Source: Selenomonadales bacterium (GTDB taxonomy: Bacteria > Bacillota > Negativicutes > Selenomonadales > Selenomonadaceae). Taken from it: DNA of 46,127 bases. A model generated the notes under the pieces. That model worked only from the letters and a program-made list of their open reading frames with translations. It searched no databases and had not been told where the DNA came from. The translations under genes and the position numbers were made by a program. The DNA is taken from the NCBI GenBank assembly GCA_900769615.1, contig CAAGHH010000006.1, positions 1-46,127 on the forward strand, given 5' to 3'. Below are positions 8,278-16,002 of the stretch, one piece after another (within the stretch, counting starts at the first letter, position 1; the number at the start of each line of letters is the position of its first letter).

Positions 8278-8931
8278 TTATTTTTTATCCAGTCGTTTGG
8301 CTAGTGTATTGCCAGCAAATTGAACGGCTTGGACGAGAATAATCAAAATGACTACGGTGGCTAGCATAATTTCAGGGCGGAACCTTTGATAACCATAGCG
8401 GATAGCTAGATCACCTAATCCGCCACCGCCGATAGCACCAGCCATTGCAGATTCGCCAACTAAACTGATGATGACAGTAGTCAGCTGGGCTGCAATACTA
8501 GACATTGCCTCCGGCAAGAGCACGTGCCAAATAATTTGACAGGGAGTAGCGCCCATTGCCAGTGCAGCTTCAACTAGTCCATAAGGAACCTCCTTGAGAC
8601 TGGTTTCCACCTGCCGGCCGATGAAGGGCACCGAAGCGATGACTAGTGGTACCATGGCCGCTGTCGTGCCAATGGCGCTTCCGACCAAGATGCGAGTGAG
8701 CGGGATGATAGCTACCATCAAAATGATAAAAGGAATGGAACGAATGGCATTGACTATGGCACCGATGATACGATTGAGTGCAGGTGATTCGAGGATTTGT
8801 CCGCGACTAGTCGTATGCAAAAGCACACCTAAAGGAATACCAAGAACGGAAGCAATGGTCATAGAAACTGCGACCATGTAAATAGTCTCGCCCAGAGCTT
8901 TACTCAGCAGTGGAATCATGTCGCTTGACAT
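8278..8931 (-). CDS. metI: MetI, methionine ABC transporter permease
   Basis: An integral membrane permease with about five helices. The cytoplasmic EAA loop that docks on MetN is visible as EAALAMGATPCQIIWHVLLP. The early segment GIPLGVLL and the end VILIILVQAVQFAGNTLAKR match MetI, and 217 residues is the usual size. The start overlaps the end of metN by 32 bases; the ATG at 8931 has AGGAGG nine bases upstream, placed inside the metN coding region, which points to translational coupling. Confidence 0.93.
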   Translation of the reverse strand: MSSDMIPLLSKALGETIYMVAVSMTIASVLGIPLGVLLHTTSRGQILESPALNRIIGAIVNAIRSIPFIILMVAIIPLTRILVGSAIGTTAAMVPLVIASVPFIGRQVETSLKEVPYGLVEAALAMGATPCQIIWHVLLPEAMSSIAAQLTTVIISLVGESAMAGAIGGGGLGDLAIRYGYQRFRPEIMLATVVILIILVQAVQFAGNTLAKRLDKK

Positions 8932-9961
8932 AGCCTATTACCTCCTCGCGTAAATCTTGTTGTTTGAGATAGTCAAGAACGGCGTGAATTTGGTCAGAAG
9001 AACCCGTAAGCCCTACGATCATGCGTCCGAAGGGCGTAGCTTTTATCTGATCAAGATTGCCAAATAGCAATGTAGTTTCAACCGCAGGAAATTTTCGGAT
9101 CATACCAGCGATAACAGGATTATCAGCTGATTCGCCAATAAAAGTAAGCCTTAATAGTAAACAAGCTCCAGGTACTGGTTCCGGAGTTATTTGACCACCC
9201 CGGAAAGCCGCTGGCAGTTCATTGGACAGCAGTACGCTGATAAATTCCTTAGTAATCGGCTGCTGCGGATTGGTGAATACATCGAGCACCGGACCTTGTT
9301 CAGCAATAACGCCTTTATCAATAACGGCGACTTTATCGCAAATATCTTTGATAACCTGCATTTCATGCGTTATAACGACAACAGTAAGCTGCAGTTTTTT
9401 ATTAATATCCTTTATAAGTTCCAAAATAGCCTTGGTCGTTTGCGGATCAAGGGCACTGGTAGCTTCGTCACAAAGCAGTACCTTTGGTTCGCTGGCTAGT
9501 GCCCGGGCGATGCCGACACGCTGTTTTTGACCGCCGGAGAGCTGAGATGGGTATTGATGGGCTTTATTTTCTAGGCCTACTAATTTTAGTAATGAGTTGA
9601 CTTTAGCTTTTATCTTGTCATTAGCTACGCCGGAAAGCTTTAATGGAAAAGCTACATTTTCATAAACGGTGGCTGATGACAGCAGATTAAAATGCTGGAA
9701 AATCATGCCAATGTCTTTGCGTGCTTCGCGTAAATCATGATCATTTAGTTTGGTTAAATCTTTGCCGTCAACGCTAACGGTGCCGGCGGTCGGGCGCTCG
9801 AGCATATTTATGCAACGGACTAATGTTGATTTGCCCGCACCGCTAAGACCGATAATACCGTAAATTTCGCCACGCTCAATCGTGAGATCGATTCCTTTGA
9901 GGGCGTTTACGGGGCCTGACGGACTGTTATATGTTTTCTCAATATGAGAGAGCTTTATCAT
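8900..9961 (-). CDS. metN: MetN, methionine ABC transporter ATPase with NIL domain
   Basis: The ATPase subunit of the methionine importer. Walker A is GLSGAGKST (38-46), the Q-loop MIFQHFN, the signature LSGGQKQR, Walker B VLLCDEATSALD, and the switch His lies in VVITHEMQ. The last roughly 90 residues form a NIL domain, the methionine-sensing regulatory part that inhibits transport when internal methionine is high. First gene of the operon, with a near-consensus promoter at 10009-10037. I see neither a SAM riboswitch nor a T-box in the short leader, so regulation is probably by a repressor or by the NIL domain alone. Confidence 0.94.
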   Translation of the reverse strand: MIKLSHIEKTYNSPSGPVNALKGIDLTIERGEIYGIIGLSGAGKSTLVRCINMLERPTAGTVSVDGKDLTKLNDHDLREARKDIGMIFQHFNLLSSATVYENVAFPLKLSGVANDKIKAKVNSLLKLVGLENKAHQYPSQLSGGQKQRVGIARALASEPKVLLCDEATSALDPQTTKAILELIKDINKKLQLTVVVITHEMQVIKDICDKVAVIDKGVIAEQGPVLDVFTNPQQPITKEFISVLLSNELPAAFRGGQITPEPVPGACLLLRLTFIGESADNPVIAGMIRKFPAVETTLLFGNLDQIKATPFGRMIVGLTGSSDQIHAVLDYLKQQDLREEVIGYVKRHDSTAE

Positions 9962-10008
9962 ACAGGTACCTGCACCTTTCTAAATCATAGTATATTTATA
10001 TGTTTTAC

Positions 10009-10037
10009 ATTATATCATGCGATGTTTTATTTGTCGA
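10009..10037 (-). promoter_or_regulatory. Sigma-A promoter of metNIQ
   Basis: On the minus strand TCGACA (10037-10032), a 17-base spacer, then TATAAT (10014-10009). The start of metN is about 48 bases downstream. Confidence 0.7.
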
Positions 10038-10157
10038 TAATCTAGCATCGTTAATATGACACCCATTAATTATATCGCCATTGTGGTATTTTTGCTACTG
10101 CAACTTTTGGTTTCTGGTTGGCTTTAGCAGAGAATGACGGCTGTACTATAATATTGC

Positions 10158-10211
10158 TTGCAATTGATAATTATTCGCGATATAATAGGCGGGTAAAGAA
10201 AATGATTATCA
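10158..10211 (+). promoter_or_regulatory. Promoter with two Fur-box-like sites
   Basis: TTGCAA (10158-10163), a 17-base spacer and TATAAT (10181-10186) form the promoter. TGATAATTATT (10165-10175), lying in the spacer, matches the left part of the Fur 7-1-7 core TGATAAT-N-ATTATCA. AGAAAATGATTATCA (10197-10211), just past the -10 and next to the ribosome site, matches 13 of 15 positions. The arrangement suggests iron repression of the two following genes. Confidence 0.65.
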
Positions 10212-10227
10212 ATTAGGAGGTGCGTTA

Positions 10228-10794
10228 ATGGGAAAAGAGGGATTTGAACAGATAATGGGACTCCATGCAGCACCGATGCTGACTGGATTAAAAGCTGCCA
10301 GCCTGTTATCGTTTCATAAAAGTAAATTTAGGGATTTTGCTGGTTTACTAGCAGTTTATGAACCTTGTTTTAAGTGCAAAGGTATTTCGATGTTCAAGGT
10401 ATCAGAAGGTGAAGATTATGTATTACTGCTGTTTTACCGCGCTGGTGCGTTGTGGCGGGATTTGAACAGAGCAAAAGCTAAGGAGATTTTGGTGCAATGT
10501 GGATATCGCATCGAAGATACTTTGCAGGAGAAATTGGATTTTTTGCGGATGCGTATGCAGATACGCAAGTCATTTCCGCATGAGATAGGTCTGTTTTTAG
10601 GTTATCCGGCGGAAGATGTAGCCGGTTTTATTAGTCATAAGGGACAGGATTTTTGTTATAGCGGTTATTGGAAAGTCTATGTCAACGAAAGAGAAACTAG
10701 AGCGTTATTTGATTTGTATGCTGATTGTACTAAGGAGTTTTGTGACCGCTTAGAGCATGGTGCTGATTTAGTAGATTTAGTGCAGGCAGTATAA
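10228..10794 (+). CDS. DUF3793 family protein
   Basis: A soluble protein of 188 residues matching the DUF3793 family. The diagnostic part is FPHEIGLFLGYPAEDVAGFI, followed by GYWKVYVNE and YADCTKEF. The N-terminal half has conserved Cys residues (CFKCKG) and an LLFYRAGALW strand. The biochemical role is unknown. In anaerobic Firmicutes I recall this family beside flavodoxin and iron-regulated genes, which fits here: a flavodoxin gene follows after 19 bases and a Fur-like box precedes it. AGGAGG ends seven bases before the ATG. A role in coping with low iron, or in redox partner exchange, is inference from neighbours. Confidence 0.8.
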   Translation: MGKEGFEQIMGLHAAPMLTGLKAASLLSFHKSKFRDFAGLLAVYEPCFKCKGISMFKVSEGEDYVLLLFYRAGALWRDLNRAKAKEILVQCGYRIEDTLQEKLDFLRMRMQIRKSFPHEIGLFLGYPAEDVAGFISHKGQDFCYSGYWKVYVNERETRALFDLYADCTKEFCDRLEHGADLVDLVQAV

Positions 10795-10813
10795 GACTGA
10801 GGAGGAGTTTTTT

Positions 10814-11245
10814 ATGAGTAAAGTGGCAATTGTATATTGGTCGGGTACGGGAAATACTGAGGCTATGGCCAAAGCTATTGAACAAGGTGTAGAAAAAAGT
10901 GGTAATCAGGTTAATTTATTTGAAGTAGAACAGTTTAAGGTAACGGATATATCGGCTTTTGATGGTATAATATTTGGCTGTCCTGCTATGGGTGATGAAG
11001 TTTTGGAAGAGAGCTCATTTGAGCCGTTATTTGCTGAGGCTGAAAGCAAACTGCAAGGAAAACCAGTAGCCCTGTTTGGTTCGTATGGCTGGGGCGGAGG
11101 CGCCTGGATGGAAAGCTGGGCAGCAAGAACGCGTCAGGCTGGGGCTAAATTATTTAGTGATGGACTGATAGTTGAAAATGCACCTGCTGATGAGGATATT
11201 ACAGCTTGTGAGCAGCTAGGGGCAAATTTTGCGGATTCTTTATAA
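10814..11245 (+). CDS. Flavodoxin
   Basis: A short-chain flavodoxin of 143 residues that carries electrons on FMN in place of ferredoxin. The phosphate-binding loop is WSGTGNTEAMA near the N-terminus; the isoalloxazine loops are in FGCPAMGDE and FGSYGWGGG, giving the aromatic residues that stack on the flavin. The ending with AGAKLF and QLGANFADSL is typical. It is co-transcribed with the DUF3793 gene behind a Fur-like promoter, matching the well-known swap of ferredoxin for flavodoxin in iron shortage. RBS GGAGG lies nine bases before the ATG. Confidence 0.92.
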   Translation: MSKVAIVYWSGTGNTEAMAKAIEQGVEKSGNQVNLFEVEQFKVTDISAFDGIIFGCPAMGDEVLEESSFEPLFAEAESKLQGKPVALFGSYGWGGGAWMESWAARTRQAGAKLFSDGLIVENAPADEDITACEQLGANFADSL

Positions 11246-11262
11246 AATTTTCGTTATGGGGG

Positions 11263-11291
11263 TTGACAACATTACATATTAGCGATACTAT
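11263..11291 (+). promoter_or_regulatory. Promoter of the T-box transcript
   Basis: TTGACA (11263-11268), a 17-base spacer, TACTAT (11286-11291). The -35 is perfect. Transcription would begin near 11298, just before the T-box leader. Confidence 0.7.
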
Positions 11292-11297
11292 AGAACT

Positions 11298-11640
11298 CGT
11301 AATCAGAAACAAAGATACATATAACAAATACAGCTGATGACAAGAAAGAGTATGTTTCGCTTGTGAGATAGCGAGCCGGGTATGGTGGAAGCCGGTTGTA
11401 CGGACGGAGCAGAAAATCATCTTCGAGGCATGGCACTGAACAGGGTAATCAAATAGCAGTGATGTTTGATTATTAGTAAGAGGTCACGGTTGCTCCTCGT
11501 TATTGGAGACGCGTATGATGGTACGTTGTTTTATGGTAATGTCACCAAAGTACGTTGCGAGCGTCGCAGATAAATGCGGAATTTGGGTGGTAACGCGGAA
11601 AACTAGTCCGTCCCTTTTAGTTAGGGGCGGGCTTTTTTAG
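11298..11640 (+). ncRNA. T-box riboswitch, probable isoleucine specifier (AUC)
   Basis: The T-box sequence GGGTGGTAACGCGG (11585-11598) is followed by the terminator GTCCGTCCC / GGGGCGGGC plus T6 (11632-11637). Stem I shows AAGAAAGAGTA on its 5' side (11343 onward) and GGTGGAAGCCGG in the distal part. On the 3' side it reads GAAA-ATC-A-TCTTCGAG (11412-11426). By comparison with glyQS leaders (GAAA-GGC-A-UUCUUGAG) the specifier is ATC at 11416-11418, so uncharged tRNA-Ile would be the signal. The antiterminator bulge TGGT fits a tRNA with discriminator A, as tRNA-Ile has. The leader controls the BASS transporter gene. Confidence 0.85.
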
Positions 11641-11684
11641 TATATTGATTTCATTGCATTGTATTTATTTTAGGAGGATTTATT

Positions 11685-12659
11685 ATGGAGATGTTAAAGA
11701 AAGTCAGCCGTATGTTAGCTGCACATACGGCACCCTTTGTTATTGCGGTAGCAGTGGTAGCTTTTTTTGAACCAAGTCTTTTTGCTTGGGTAAAAGGTAA
11801 TAATCAGCTGGCAATTTTATTTGTTATTATGTTCAGCATGGGGCTGACTTTGACCATTGATGATTTTAAACTGCTGGCAAAAAGACCATTGGATATATTC
11901 ATCGGCGCGGCTGCCCAATATACGATTATGCCGTTTTCAGCTTATTTCTTGTCAAAAATCTTTAATCTGCCAGATGAAATAGCAGTTGGTCTTATTTTGG
12001 TTGGCTGCTGCCCAGGCGGTATTTCTTCCAATATAATGTCATTCCTTTGCCGTGGCGATGTACCGTTCTCGGTTGGTATGACCACTGCTTCGACGCTGTT
12101 AGCCCCTATTATGACGCCAATGATGGTATTATTGCTTGCTGGCGAGCGCATCAATGTTCCAGCTGCTGGTATGTTCATTTCCATTATCGAATCCGTAATT
12201 TTACCAGTATTTTTAGGTTTTCTGCTTAATTATTATTTTGGTCGCAAGGAAAGTTTTCAGGATGTTCGTGAAATCATGCCGTCAGTGGCAGTTATTGGTC
12301 TTGGTTTAATCGTCGGTGGCGTTATCTCCTTGCAAGGCGCTAATTTCTTCTCCGCTGGTGTGGTTATCTTCTTGGCAGTATTTGCTCATAATGGTGTAGG
12401 TTATCTTTTAGGCTATACGGTTGGTCGTCTTACGGGGATGTCCAAAGCTAAGAAACGTACTATTTCCATTGAAGTTGGTATGCAAAATGCTGGCCTTGCC
12501 ACTGGTTTGGCCGTAGCTCATTTCGCTATTTATCCGCACGCAGCACTGGCAGCTGCCGTATCTTGTGCCTGGCATTCCATCTCCGGAACGCTGCTAGCTG
12601 GCTGGTTTGCAAGAAATGATCAGAAAGCAGAACAGGCAGAACCTGCGGTTGAAGCCTGA
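11685..12659 (+). CDS. BASS-family sodium-coupled transporter (bile acid:Na+ symporter family)
   Basis: An inner-membrane carrier of about ten helices from the BASS family, whose bacterial members move organic acids such as pantoate-type keto acids with sodium. The family core VGCCPGGISSNIMSFL (crossover region) and VGMTTASTLLAPIMTPMM are clear, as is IEVGMQNAGLATGLAV in the second half. RBS AGGAGG lies just before the ATG. It is alone between its own T-box leader and a terminator. The isoleucine-type T-box suggests the substrate is linked to isoleucine supply, for example a branched-chain 2-keto acid or the amino acid itself. That is an inference; the family alone would not predict it. Confidence 0.85.
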   Translation: MEMLKKVSRMLAAHTAPFVIAVAVVAFFEPSLFAWVKGNNQLAILFVIMFSMGLTLTIDDFKLLAKRPLDIFIGAAAQYTIMPFSAYFLSKIFNLPDEIAVGLILVGCCPGGISSNIMSFLCRGDVPFSVGMTTASTLLAPIMTPMMVLLLAGERINVPAAGMFISIIESVILPVFLGFLLNYYFGRKESFQDVREIMPSVAVIGLGLIVGGVISLQGANFFSAGVVIFLAVFAHNGVGYLLGYTVGRLTGMSKAKKRTISIEVGMQNAGLATGLAVAHFAIYPHAALAAAVSCAWHSISGTLLAGWFARNDQKAEQAEPAVEA

Positions 12660-12677
12660 TAAGCAGAAATTCCTAAT

Positions 12678-12730
12678 AAAAAGATTCTCGAAGGGTGTCA
12701 CTTCTAGTGTGCGGTTCGGGAATCTTTTTT
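12678..12730 (+). terminator. Terminator of the BASS transporter gene
   Basis: AAAGATTCTCGAA pairs with TTCGGGAATCTTT, with a smaller CAC/GTG stem inside and six T following. Confidence 0.8.
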
Positions 12731-12781
12731 ATTTGCCTAAGCAGTTAATAGAAAAATATAATAAATAATAACAAAAAATAA

Positions 12782-12810
12782 TTGTGTTCGAGCACAAACA
12801 GTATTATAAT
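12782..12810 (+). promoter_or_regulatory. araD promoter with a near-palindromic operator
   Basis: TTGTGT (12782-12787), a 17-base spacer, TATAAT (12805-12810). The -35 lies in TTGTGTTCGAGCACAA (12782-12797), a 16-base sequence with 14 symmetric positions. Its position over the -35 suggests a repressor site; the regulator is unknown. Confidence 0.6.
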
Positions 12811-12854
12811 AAAGTTAATGAAGACTTTTACTGTAGCTTGAGGAGGAATCGCTG

Positions 12855-13559
12855 ATGTTAGAAGAACTAAAACAAAAGGTTTACGAAGCTAATATGCTGT
12901 TGCCAAAGCATAATCTGGTAACATTTACCTGGGGTAACGTTTCAGGAATTGATCGCGAAAAAGGTCTGTTTGTTATCAAGCCGTCAGGTGTAGAGTATGA
13001 TAAGATGAAACCTGAGGATATGGTGGTAGTTGATCTTGATGGCAATAAAGTTGAAGGTGAGCTTAATCCGTCATCAGATACGGAGACGCATCGTATTTTT
13101 TATAAGGAATTTCCTAATATTGGCGGCGTAGTGCATACTCATTCCCGCTGGGCTACTATTTTTGCGCAGGCTGGACAGGGTGTGCGGGCTTATGGCACTA
13201 CTCAAGGCGATTATTTTTATGGGGAGATTCCTTGCACGCGCGATATGACCGCTGAGGAAATAAATACCGAATATGAATACAATACGGGTGTAGTAGCGGT
13301 AGAAAGATTTAAAAAATATGACATTAATCCGGATTATGTACCCGCAGTATTGGTAAAAAATCATGGACCATTCTGTTGGGGCACGGATCCATTTAATGCG
13401 GTTCATAATGCCGTGGTACTCGAAGAAGTGGCGATGATGGCCTTCCATACGCAGCTTTTGACTGGTGATCGTGATTCGATGCCACAGGTGCTGCTTGACA
13501 AACATTTTCTGCGTAAACACGGTCCAAATGCTTATTACGGACAGATAAAAAAAGGCTAA
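12855..13559 (+). CDS. araD: L-ribulose-5-phosphate 4-epimerase
   Basis: A class II aldolase/epimerase-family enzyme converting L-ribulose 5-phosphate to D-xylulose 5-phosphate in arabinose use. Zinc ligands by comparison with E. coli AraD are H94 and H96 (VVHTHSRWA) and H170 (VKNHGPF), with D75 in PSSDTETH. FTWGNVS and KPSGVEYD form the phosphate site. The 234 residues match AraD (231 in E. coli) rather than fuculose aldolase. GGAGG lies seven bases before the ATG. No araA or araB is near, so the pathway is split; UlaF/SgbE activity is an alternative. The product may come from arabinan side chains of pectin, whose degradation genes lie further along. Confidence 0.88.
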   Translation: MLEELKQKVYEANMLLPKHNLVTFTWGNVSGIDREKGLFVIKPSGVEYDKMKPEDMVVVDLDGNKVEGELNPSSDTETHRIFYKEFPNIGGVVHTHSRWATIFAQAGQGVRAYGTTQGDYFYGEIPCTRDMTAEEINTEYEYNTGVVAVERFKKYDINPDYVPAVLVKNHGPFCWGTDPFNAVHNAVVLEEVAMMAFHTQLLTGDRDSMPQVLLDKHFLRKHGPNAYYGQIKKG

Positions 13560-13579
13560 AAATATATGGTGAGTTACGG

Positions 13580-13613
13580 TCAGTGAGCAGTTTGGCTTGC
13601 TGACTGTTTTTTT
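13580..13613 (+). terminator. Terminator of araD
   Basis: CAGTGAGCA pairs with TGCTGACTG around one mismatch, followed by seven T. Confidence 0.7.
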
Positions 13614-13675
13614 ATGAGAAAATACTGCATTAAAATTAACAAATGACCGCCATGATTGAATAATTATAGAAAGTG

Positions 13676-13703
13676 TTTACAAAGTATTATTTTATGGTAT
13701 AAT
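13676..13703 (+). promoter_or_regulatory. Promoter of the OPT transporter gene
   Basis: TTTACA (13676-13681), a 16-base spacer, TATAAT (13698-13703), with about 65 bases of leader before the ATG. Confidence 0.65.
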
Positions 13704-13772
13704 AGTAATTGTTGTTTGTGCACTGAGAGAGGACAGATGACGAAGTATGATTATATTAAGGGGTAATTTTGT

Positions 13773-15794
13773 ATGAAAAATGAAGACAATGAGTTCATGC
13801 AGCACGAATTGCGGCTGCCTGAACTTACCGTCAGAGGAATGCTGTTAGGTGCTATACTAACAGTAATCTTTACGGCATCAAACGTTTATCTAGGCTTAAA
13901 GGTTGGTTTGACTTTTTCGTCAGCAATTCCGGCGGCAGTTATTTCAATGGCAATACTGAAAATGGTCAAGGATTCCAATATATTGGAAAACAATATGGTT
14001 CAAACGCAGGCCTCAGCTGCTGGCACCTTGTCTGCAATAATTTTTATCATTCCAGGTATGCTGATGATTGGTTACTGGCAGGGATTTGAGTTTTGGCAGA
14101 CGCTGATTGTTTCAGCTTGTGGCGGCTGCTTAGGCGTACTGTTTACAATTCCGCTAAGACGGGCTATGGTGGTACATTCTACGCTGATGTATCCTGAAGG
14201 CGTGGCTGCGGCCGAAATACTTAAGGTCGGCAGCAATACTGGTGCTAATGCCAAGCATAACAGTGGTGTCAAGGAGATAATGTCCGGCAGCTTTTTAGGC
14301 GGTATTATTGCTTTATGCACCAATGGCTTTCATGTTTTATCCGATGGTTTATCGTTATGGTTTTCTGTTGGTCGTGGCATGACCCAGTTTCCGATTGGCT
14401 TTTCGACCGCTTTGGTTGGTGCAGGCTATCTTATCGGTATAGCAGCAGGTCTGGCTATGCTGGCAGGCATACTCATTGCTTGGGCTGGTTTTGTACCATA
14501 TTATACGATGACTAGCGCGTTGCCTGATGGTATGACGATGCAGAAATTTGCGGGCTCATTATTCCAGGAACGGGTAAGACTTATCGGTGCTGGCGCTATG
14601 GGTGTGGCTGCTATTTGGACGCTTTTGATGCTGGCCAAACCAGTTATTGATGGTGTTAAGGAATCTTTAGCTGCGATTAATATGTCAGGAGATGATACTG
14701 GCAAACATCGCATGGATATAGATATGTCGCTTAAAAGCATTGGTATGGTATTTGCAGTTACGGTGCTTGGTCTTTTAGTAATATTCCATGCCTTTGTTAG
14801 TCCGGAAAATTTGCCAATGGCTGAGACTATGACTTTTGTTATTGTCGGGGTAGGAGTTGCTGTTCTCATGGGATTCTTTGTGGCAGCTGCTTGTGCTTAT
14901 ATGGCAGGTTTAGTTGGAACATCATCTAGTCCAATTTCCGGTATTGGTATTTTAGGTATCATCATCGCTTCTTTGGTGATGTATGCATTATGTTCATCAT
15001 TTGGTATTTTTTCACTGCCTGGTGGTGAAAAATTTGCTACGGCAACAGCAATTTTTACGACTTCGATTATCATGGCAATTGCTTGTATTTCTAATGATAA
15101 TATGCAGGATTTAAAAACAGGTTACTTGGTTGGTGCTACGCCGTGGAAGCAACAGGCAGCTTTGCTTTTAGGCTGTATCGTAGGGGCGCTGGTCATAGCA
15201 CCGGTGCTTAATCTGTTATATGAAGCTTATGGTTTCCCAGGAGCTTTGCCAAGACCGGATATGGATCCTTCGCAGGCCCTTGCAGCACCGCAGGCAGCGC
15301 TTATGACGACGATTGCGCAAGGTATCTTTTCTAGTCAACTGGCATGGGAATATATCTATATCGGTATGGGCTTAGGGGCAGCACTGATTGTGATAGACAG
15401 GATACTCCAGCGCAATACCAAAAGCCTTTGCTTGCCACCATTGGCAGTAGGCATGGGAATATATCTCCCGCCATCGGTACAGACGCCGCTGGTAATAGGT
15501 GCGGTTATGGGTTACTTCCTGCGAAAGAAATTATGTAGTCAGGGCGGGCAGACAAGCGTTGATGCTGGTCAGCGCCGGGGTACGCTTTTTGCCTCAGGTC
15601 TTATTGTAGGTGAATCAATCATAGGCGTCATTTTAGCAGGCTTGATCGTAGTATCGGTATCAAGCGGCGGCAGTGAAAGTCCGCTGGCGCTTGTCGGCAA
15701 AGATTTTGCTGATACAGCTGAAATGCTGGGAACGGTTGTGTTTGTCTTAGCCCTTATTATCTTTAGCAAGATTGTATTAGGGAAAAATAAATAA
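13773..15794 (+). CDS. OPT-family oligopeptide transporter
   Basis: A large membrane carrier of 673 residues with about 14-16 hydrophobic segments. The OPT core is recognisable in TASNVYLGLKVGLTFSSAIPAAVISM, NNMVQTQASAAGT, YPEGVAAAEILKVG and GTSSSPISGIGILGII. Bacterial members take up small peptides driven by protons. The start is ATG 13773, after AAGGGG. It is a single-gene unit with its own promoter and a strong hairpin after it. Substrate range cannot be read; some relatives carry metal-chelate complexes rather than peptides. Confidence 0.9.
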   Translation: MKNEDNEFMQHELRLPELTVRGMLLGAILTVIFTASNVYLGLKVGLTFSSAIPAAVISMAILKMVKDSNILENNMVQTQASAAGTLSAIIFIIPGMLMIGYWQGFEFWQTLIVSACGGCLGVLFTIPLRRAMVVHSTLMYPEGVAAAEILKVGSNTGANAKHNSGVKEIMSGSFLGGIIALCTNGFHVLSDGLSLWFSVGRGMTQFPIGFSTALVGAGYLIGIAAGLAMLAGILIAWAGFVPYYTMTSALPDGMTMQKFAGSLFQERVRLIGAGAMGVAAIWTLLMLAKPVIDGVKESLAAINMSGDDTGKHRMDIDMSLKSIGMVFAVTVLGLLVIFHAFVSPENLPMAETMTFVIVGVGVAVLMGFFVAAACAYMAGLVGTSSSPISGIGILGIIIASLVMYALCSSFGIFSLPGGEKFATATAIFTTSIIMAIACISNDNMQDLKTGYLVGATPWKQQAALLLGCIVGALVIAPVLNLLYEAYGFPGALPRPDMDPSQALAAPQAALMTTIAQGIFSSQLAWEYIYIGMGLGAALIVIDRILQRNTKSLCLPPLAVGMGIYLPPSVQTPLVIGAVMGYFLRKKLCSQGGQTSVDAGQRRGTLFASGLIVGESIIGVILAGLIVVSVSSGGSESPLALVGKDFADTAEMLGTVVFVLALIIFSKIVLGKNK

Positions 15795-15807
15795 AGCAAC
15801 AAATAGT

Positions 15808-15848
15808 AAAGGCGGTCCACCGATTATTTGAGTCGGTGGACCGCCTTT
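15808..15848 (+). terminator. Hairpin after the OPT gene
   Basis: A perfect 16-bp stem, AAAGGCGGTCCACCGA (15808-15823) with its complement (15833-15848), around a 9-base loop. The T-run is short (CCTTT), so it may act partly as an RNA-stabilising end. Confidence 0.7.
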
Positions 15849-15882
15849 GAATATAAAATGGACATTAGACTATATAATGACG

Positions 15883-15990
15883 AAAAAAGACTGCGACAGA
15901 AAATGTAAAAACATTTTTGATATGCTCCCTATATAGCTTTCAGTGTTTTATTTCACTGTTCGCTATATAGGGAGCATATCAGTCACAGTC
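15883..15990 (-). terminator. Large nested hairpin, terminator of the PRC-barrel operon
   Basis: Three concentric arms: GACTGCGAC/GTCACAGTC (15889-15897 with 15982-15990, one mismatch), a perfect 19-bp arm starting GATATGCTCCC (15919-15937 with 15962-15980), and CAGTG/CACTG at the tip. On the minus strand it ends in TTTTTT. It follows the PRC-barrel gene on that strand. Confidence 0.65.
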
Positions 15991-16002
15991 TCTGTTTTAT
16001 AT

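Noticed and set aside
9962..10060. SAM riboswitch or T-box before metNIQ
   Set aside because: The promoter lies only about 48 bases before metN, leaving no room, and no such motifs are seen.
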